Positions 5,616 through 9,714 of a stretch of DNA of 9,714 bases are shown here, one piece after another. Location of the stretch: positions 1 to 9,714 of the forward strand of contig JAFGSO010000145.1 in assembly GCA_016934605.1 (NCBI GenBank), given 5' to 3'. The notes under the pieces are model-generated. The model was not told where the DNA came from and searched no databases. It was given only the letters and a program-made list of their open reading frames with translations. Made by a program: the position numbers and the translations under genes. The stretch comes from Calditrichota bacterium (lineage in GTDB: Bacteria > Calditrichota > Calditrichia > RBG-13-44-9). Each line of letters begins with the position of its first letter. Positions within the stretch are counted from its first letter, which is position 1.

Positions 5616-6352
5616 TGCGTATCGATGTGATTACGGTGTTTCCAAAGATCCTGTATGACCCCCTGAATGAAAGCATTTTGAAACAGGCCCGGAAACGGAT
5701 CGACCTGGAAATTAATCTCATCGACCTGAGGGATTACAGTGAAGATAAACACCGTACAGTTGACGATACTCCCTATGGTGGTGGGCCGGGAATGATATTA
5801 AAACCGAAACCAATCTTCAGTGCCTGTGAGAAGATTTTTGCGGAAAAGAATGATCGCGAAAATTCCAGAGTAATCTTTCCCACACCACAGGGCAGGCTGT
5901 TTTCTCAAAAGTCCGCAGCAGAATTGAGCAATACCCCACATCTGGTATTCATCTGTGGACATTATAAGGCCGTAGATCAGCGTGTGATTGACTACTGGGT
6001 TACCGATGAATTTTCCATAGGAGACTTTATCGTATCCGGAGGCGAACTGGCGGCACTGGTGATGATTGATGCGATTATCCGTCTTCAACCGGGTGTTCTG
6101 GGAGATATCGACTCAGCCAGAACTGATTCCTTTCAGAATAATCTCCTGGACTGCCCCTATTATACCAGGCCCGAAGAGTATCAAGGTTTGCGGGTTCCGG
6201 AAGTTTTACTGTCGGGTCACCACCAGAATATTGAAAGGTGGAGGCAAAAACAGAGGATAGAACGTACCAGATCCAGAAGACCGGATCTGTACTACAGATA
6301 TATTAACGAGACGATTTATTCGGAAAAAGAAAATGAAAGCAGGAGGTCATAG
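5615..6352 (+). CDS. trmD: tRNA (guanine37-N1)-methyltransferase TrmD
   Basis: TrmD transfers a methyl group from S-adenosylmethionine to G37 of tRNAs, which prevents +1 frameshifting. The 245-residue length is typical. Seen: MRIDVITVFP at the N-terminus, DDTPYGGGPGM (about 50-60), PTPQGRLF (89-96), the knot segments CGHYKAVDQRV (114-124) and SIGDFIVSGGEL (134-145), RLQPGVLGD, the catalytic Asp in ARTDSF (Asp171), CPYYTRPEEYQG, and the tRNA-binding C-terminal part VLLSGHHQNIERWRQKQ. GHYKAVDQR carries the FCB-like Lys in place of Glu, plus Ala119 where Gly is usual. It overlaps rimM by one base, and rplS starts two bases after its stop, so all three are probably translationally coupled. Confidence 0.97.
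   Translation: MRIDVITVFPKILYDPLNESILKQARKRIDLEINLIDLRDYSEDKHRTVDDTPYGGGPGMILKPKPIFSACEKIFAEKNDRENSRVIFPTPQGRLFSQKSAAELSNTPHLVFICGHYKAVDQRVIDYWVTDEFSIGDFIVSGGELAALVMIDAIIRLQPGVLGDIDSARTDSFQNNLLDCPYYTRPEEYQGLRVPEVLLSGHHQNIERWRQKQRIERTRSRRPDLYYRYINETIYSEKENESRRS
6341..6346 (+). promoter_or_regulatory. rplS ribosome binding site inside trmD
   Basis: AGGAGG lies eight bases before the rplS ATG and within the last codons of trmD. Its strength fits the high expression needed for a ribosomal protein relative to the methyltransferase upstream. Confidence 0.75.
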
Positions 6353-6354
6353 AA

Positions 6355-6696
6355 ATGGACATATTACACACTGTTACCGCCAATCAGATGCGCACGGATT
6401 TACCGGTTTTTACTCCTGGCGATACCATCGCCGTTCATATCAAAGTGATTGAAGGTAATAAAGAGAGAACCCAGGTTTTTTCGGGTGTGTGCATCAAGAA
6501 ACATGGGAACGGTATTAATACCACTATTACCGTCCGGAAGATTTCCAATGGTGTAGGTGTCGAAAGAATATTTCCCATACATTCGCCCAGAGTCGATAAA
6601 ATCGAGGTGATTCGCAGAGGAAAAGTGCGCCGGGCCAAACTTTATTACCTTAGAAATCTTCAGGGAAAAGCTGCACGTATCCGGGAAGAAAGTTAA
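6355..6696 (+). CDS. rplS: 50S ribosomal protein L19
   Basis: L19 lies at the interface of the 30S and 50S subunits and contributes to intersubunit bridges. The 113-residue length is typical. Diagnostic segments are LPVFTPGDTIAVHIKVIEGNKERTQVFSGVCI (core barrel), the GINTTITVRKISNGVGVERIFPIHSP stretch with the family's R-x-I-S-x-G-V-G-V-E-R pattern, and the basic C-terminus RRGKVRRAKLYYLRNLQGKAARI. The start follows a strong ribosome site located in trmD. It is the last gene of the conserved translation cluster; a 116-bp gap follows before the acyltransferase. Confidence 0.98.
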   Translation: MDILHTVTANQMRTDLPVFTPGDTIAVHIKVIEGNKERTQVFSGVCIKKHGNGINTTITVRKISNGVGVERIFPIHSPRVDKIEVIRRGKVRRAKLYYLRNLQGKAARIREES

Positions 6697-6727
6697 ATTC
6701 GTTTTAATCTGCCGCTTCATCAGTGGT

Positions 6728-6755
6728 GGATGACCGGATTATTTTGACGTCATCC
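6728..6755 (+). terminator. Weak hairpin after rplS, possible terminator or processing site
   Basis: GGATGAC (6728-6734) pairs with GTCATCC (6749-6755) around a 14-base loop. Only a short T run (6758-6760) follows, so termination would be inefficient. CGGAT (6735-6739) with ATCCG (6752-6756) is an alternative pairing. The same gap has no convincing promoter, so the acyltransferase genes may depend on read-through from rplS. Confidence 0.3.
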
Positions 6756-6812
6756 GATTTCCTTGCCAGGATGCATTATAAAGATCGGGATTAATAAACC
6801 AGGCATCTCCTA

Positions 6813-8102
6813 ATGGCCCATCCTCTGGTTTTCATCTGCCCAGTTTGTTCTGCAGAAGATTCTATACGGAAATCCGTTTGCGCAATTTGCGGACAGGAAT
6901 TCCGGATTACCCCGGATTCAATCACCTTTGCAGGAAAAACCTGGACTCTTCCCACCCTCAAAGCCTGGATGATAAACGAGATTTCCATACAACAACAACA
7001 GAGCATACTGGATTACCGTCATTCACCGATCAGAGATTCTGCTATTGAAAGCCCGCTCAGGATAAGTGGCAGGGCCGCCCTGCGCCAGGGAAACCGCCAG
7101 ACTGTTTTTCAGTCATTCGCCAATATCTTTCAGCGGGCAATTACCTGCCCTGTGAAAGTGGCCGATGGTTATCTGGTGATATCAAAAACACGCTTCTATT
7201 TTGTTACCCCCCGGGAACTTAAAATATTTCCCCTTGAAGATTTGACCTGTATTACCACCAATAGTCATTACTTTGAATTTAAGATGCAGAATGAACCGGT
7301 CTGGCAGATTGAATTTGCAGAGGAAAGTCCTTTGAAATATGAAATATTATTTCAAAAATTAGTTTCCGAATACTATGCCGAGAAAGGTTTAACCTGTATA
7401 GAATATCAACCGCGAATCAGATTTAGTAATCCGGATCTTCACCCTCTGCGTCTTAAATTAAATTCAAAATCTCCTGCAAAAGAAACGCCATTTCAAAGTA
7501 TTCTGGTGAATTTTTTGCGATTCATTTTGCGGACATTTTTCAGAATTTTTATTAAAGTAACTGTTCAGGGACGAAATCTGTTGCCCGAAGATTATCCATT
7601 CGTGGCCATACTCAACCATCAGAGTATTTTCGATCCCTTTATAATTCTGGCGTTTCTGGACAGGCGAATCGGCTTTCTGACCAAGAGCACCTCTTTCTGC
7701 GGTCTTTTTGAACAAAGAATACTGAGGCTCGGGAAAGCTATTCCCACAACGCGTTATTACACCGATCCGCAGGTGATTTATCACCTGCGGCTTTTTCTGG
7801 GAAAAGGCATCCCGGTGGGTATTTTTCCTGAAGGAGAACGGTGTTGGGACGGCGAGATGCAGAAGTTTAAAATCAGTGTTATCAGGCTGTTGACACAGAT
7901 GGAAATACCGCTGGTCCCTATTGTTATCAGGAATTCTTTCCATTTTTTCCCGAGATGGGCAAAACTGCCCGGGCATGAAAAAGTAGAACTGATTGTCTTG
8001 CCTCCGTTCGGCATTGTTCCTGATTTGTTTGATTATGAAACTATTCGGAAATTCATCGAGGATCAATTTTCCTCAATACTGATTCTGCAAAGTGAGAAAT
8101 AA
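6813..8102 (+). CDS. PlsC-type acyltransferase with N-terminal zinc ribbon and PH/GRAM-like domain
   Basis: This 429-residue protein has three parts. Residues 9-26 hold two Cys pairs (CPVC at 9-12, CAIC at 23-26), the pattern of a small zinc ribbon. About 112-190 looks like a GRAM/bacterial PH fold (GYLVISKTRFYFVT, then KIFPLEDLTCI and YFEFKM). A hydrophobic, basic amphipathic stretch (about 226-250) leads into a PlsC/LPLAT domain with NHQSIFD (268-274; His269 and Asp274 are the catalytic pair), FPEGER (338-343) and IPLVPI (365-370). Such enzymes move an acyl chain onto lysophosphatidic acid or related lipids at the inner membrane. The domain is secure, but the acceptor is unknown and the fusion is unusual. 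A terminator-like palindrome lies within its coding region at 7777-7800. The stop overlaps the next gene (TAATG). Only a weak ribosome site is seen. Confidence 0.88.
   Translation: MAHPLVFICPVCSAEDSIRKSVCAICGQEFRITPDSITFAGKTWTLPTLKAWMINEISIQQQQSILDYRHSPIRDSAIESPLRISGRAALRQGNRQTVFQSFANIFQRAITCPVKVADGYLVISKTRFYFVTPRELKIFPLEDLTCITTNSHYFEFKMQNEPVWQIEFAEESPLKYEILFQKLVSEYYAEKGLTCIEYQPRIRFSNPDLHPLRLKLNSKSPAKETPFQSILVNFLRFILRTFFRIFIKVTVQGRNLLPEDYPFVAILNHQSIFDPFIILAFLDRRIGFLTKSTSFCGLFEQRILRLGKAIPTTRYYTDPQVIYHLRLFLGKGIPVGIFPEGERCWDGEMQKFKISVIRLLTQMEIPLVPIVIRNSFHFFPRWAKLPGHEKVELIVLPPFGIVPDLFDYETIRKFIEDQFSSILILQSEK
7777..7806 (+). terminator. Intragenic terminator-like perfect palindrome
   Basis: CCGCAGGTGAT (7777-7787) and ATCACCTGCGG (7790-7800) form a perfect inverted repeat with only TT between them; in RNA this is at least ten pairs with a TTTA loop. 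C and five T residues (7802-7806) follow directly. The stem is GC-rich compared with its surroundings. It lies in the acyltransferase gene between the NHxxxxD and FPEG motifs, in frame and without breaking the protein. Whether it ends transcription is unknown. Confidence 0.55.
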
Positions 8103-9714
8103 TGAAAATTACTGAATCATTAATTTCAATTCTTATTTTTTTAATATCGGTAATGCTACTCGCCACTCAATGTGCACATAAGGCTCCACCAGGGGGAGGC
8201 CCGGAAGATAAAACACCCCCTGAAATTGTCAATCATTATCCTCCTCAGGACAGTGTAAACATATCGTCCCTGGAATACATTGAGATTGAATTCAGTGAAT
8301 CTGTTCGGAAGACCTCCCTTTCAGGCAATTACTGGATAATGCCCGAATTGCCAGAGGAAATTGAAGTAAAATGGAAGGGCAGCCAAAAAGCTCGCTTTTT
8401 TCTGGGAAATTCACTTGAGAGAGACCAGACGTATGTCTTTACTCTCAGTACCGGTATTACGGACATGAGAAATAACAGGCTGGTGGCACCTTTCCAGATG
8501 GCCTTCTCAACAGGTGAAAATCTGGATCGGGGATCGGTGAAGGGTCAGGTTTTATTTGAAAGATCGCAGGAACCTGTTTATGTCTACGCGTATATTTGGA
8601 ACGCCGGGGAAGATCCTGATTCATTGCTCAAGCGAAAACCCAGATATTACACTGAGATTGATGCCAACGGTTTTTATCAGCTGAATTATCTTTCGCTTGA
8701 AACCTATCGCCTGCTCGCAGTTCAGGATAAGGATTATAATGAGGTTTACAACATTGAATCAGATAATATTGGGATCCCATTTATGGATGTGAGTCTGGAT
8801 TCCCTTCATGAATCTTTTTTTGACATAAATTTTGTGTTGATAAATGAGGATACGACTTCCTCCTATATCAGCAGACTGGATACTTTGTCTAACCAAGAGA
8901 TTGTTCTGGAAATGAATGAAGACATTACACTGCTGGATTCCTTTTATGCTGCCGCAATTGATTCAGGTGACATGAAATTTTATCCATCGGCGGGAAAAGG
9001 ACAGGAACTGGCCAGTCCAAACCGCATCTTTCTGTATTTCCAGGAGCTGCCACCGGGACGGGAATTGAGCCTTCAGATGTCCGGTCTGACAGATGAATCG
9101 GGAAACAAAATTCTTGAAGATACGCTTAGCCGGTCATTTGTTGCGGCTACCCGCCCGGATACGGTAAATCCGCGATTTCAGAATATGATTCCCTCCCCGG
9201 GAAGCGGGACGGTATCGTATGATGCAACTATCCAGCTGAATTTGAATGTCCCGGTAGACACTTCTTTTTGGAAAAACTGTTTTTCATTGAAAGACAGTAC
9301 CGGTGAGTCCGTGCCCGGGCAGCATGACTTTACCCAATTGAGTGCACCTGTATTCCAGCCTGCAGGGCTTTTGGAACCAGGTATGAAATATTGGGTGAAT
9401 CTGGACGGGAGGAGTCTTGTCGATTTATGGGGACGTTCATTTCCCGATACGCTTTACATGCTTAATTTTACCACCATCGACATGGCGCAACTCGGCGAAA
9501 TTTCCGGCCGGGTTTATTCATCATCCCTCGAGTGGCAACAGGCCCTTATTGAGGCACAACCTCTTCGGGGAAAGGAAATTTATCAGACAATGGTTCAGAA
9601 AAATGAGCAATATTTTATTAATTATTTACCGGATGGACTATATATGCTGAAGGCGATTCTCGATCTGAACCGGAATGGAGAATGGGACAAAGGTGGTACC
9701 AATCCCTGGCAGTT
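8102..9714 (+). CDS. Ig-like (Big_5) domain envelope protein, probable lipoprotein (3' end outside window)
   Basis: The frame is open for 537 codons to the window edge. A hydrophobic N-terminal signal (about 7-21) ends at LLATQC, so Cys24 could be lipidated; Gln at -1 is unusual for a lipobox. The stretch after Cys (APPGGGPEDKTPP) is characteristic of FCB-group lipoproteins with Big_5 Ig-like domains. Domain 1 (about 38-137) has IEIEFSESV and TYVFTLSTGITDMRNN. About 143-225 and again from 465 resemble a carboxypeptidase-regulatory/prealbumin-like module (GSVKGQV then YRLLAVQDKDYN; GEISGRV then YMLKAILDLNRNGEWDKGG). Two further Ig-like segments lie at about 275-350 and 353-458 (LEPGMKYWVNLDGRSLVDLWG). 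The ATG overlaps the acyltransferase stop, implying coupled translation. The molecular role is unknown; an outer-membrane or periplasmic location is inferred. Confidence 0.87.
   Translation, partial: MKITESLISILIFLISVMLLATQCAHKAPPGGGPEDKTPPEIVNHYPPQDSVNISSLEYIEIEFSESVRKTSLSGNYWIMPELPEEIEVKWKGSQKARFFLGNSLERDQTYVFTLSTGITDMRNNRLVAPFQMAFSTGENLDRGSVKGQVLFERSQEPVYVYAYIWNAGEDPDSLLKRKPRYYTEIDANGFYQLNYLSLETYRLLAVQDKDYNEVYNIESDNIGIPFMDVSLDSLHESFFDINFVLINEDTTSSYISRLDTLSNQEIVLEMNEDITLLDSFYAAAIDSGDMKFYPSAGKGQELASPNRIFLYFQELPPGRELSLQMSGLTDESGNKILEDTLSRSFVAATRPDTVNPRFQNMIPSPGSGTVSYDATIQLNLNVPVDTSFWKNCFSLKDSTGESVPGQHDFTQLSAPVFQPAGLLEPGMKYWVNLDGRSLVDLWGRSFPDTLYMLNFTTIDMAQLGEISGRVYSSSLEWQQALIEAQPLRGKEIYQTMVQKNEQYFINYLPDGLYMLKAILDLNRNGEWDKGGTNPWQ

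Noticed and set aside
6744..6782. Promoter before the acyltransferase (TTGACG 6744-6749, TATAAA 6777-6782)
   Set aside because: The 27-base spacing is far too long for a sigma-70-type promoter, and no better pair was found.
1..9714. Mobile elements, CRISPR arrays, phage or defence genes
   Set aside because: No transposase, integrase, terminal repeats, regularly spaced repeats or defence-type domains were seen; every long frame is a housekeeping, MBL-fold or envelope gene.

Overview
The window holds parts of two transcription units from a bacterium, apparently a Gram-negative member of the FCB side of the tree (for example Marinimicrobia, Calditrichota, Cloacimonadota or a similar lineage). 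Three observations suggest this. The ribosomal protein S16 has a long acidic tail. TrmD carries GHYK in place of the GRYE seen in Proteobacteria. The last gene encodes a probable lipoprotein with a post-Cys GGGPEDKTPP stretch and bacterial Ig-like (Big_5) domains, a type common in Bacteroidota and relatives. A KhpA gene between rpsP and rimM argues against a typical Bacteroidota genome. The phylum is an inference; no rRNA or other marker is present.

Layout. Positions 1-833 (minus strand) hold most of an MBL-fold hydrolase of the dihydropterin-synthase-like type; its C-terminus lies beyond the window. An AT-rich divergent gap of about 180 bp follows, then a plus-strand beta-CASP MBL-fold protein, a likely RNA-processing nuclease (about 1013-2377). 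A 200-bp AT-rich gap precedes a long plus-strand run: ffh, rpsP, khpA, rimM, trmD, rplS. After a further 116-bp gap come an unusual acyltransferase (zinc ribbon, PH/GRAM-like domain, PlsC domain) and the Ig-domain envelope protein, which runs off the right edge.

How the genes work together. ffh to rplS is the conserved translation and protein-targeting cluster: the SRP GTPase, two ribosomal proteins, the 30S maturation factor RimM, an RNA-binding KH protein and the tRNA m1G37 methyltransferase. rimM/trmD overlap by one base, and trmD/rplS are two bases apart. The acyltransferase and the envelope protein also share a TAATG overlap, so they are probably co-translated as an envelope-related pair next to the housekeeping operon.

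The most interesting signals lie outside the gene list. A perfect 11-bp inverted repeat followed by T5, shaped like an intrinsic terminator, sits inside the acyltransferase coding region. A second terminator-like hairpin has its T7 tract directly against the rimM ATG and is overlapped by a possible 18-codon leader ORF. The two neighbouring MBL proteins each carry a substitution at a normally metal-binding position. No mobile element, CRISPR array, tRNA or rRNA was recognised.
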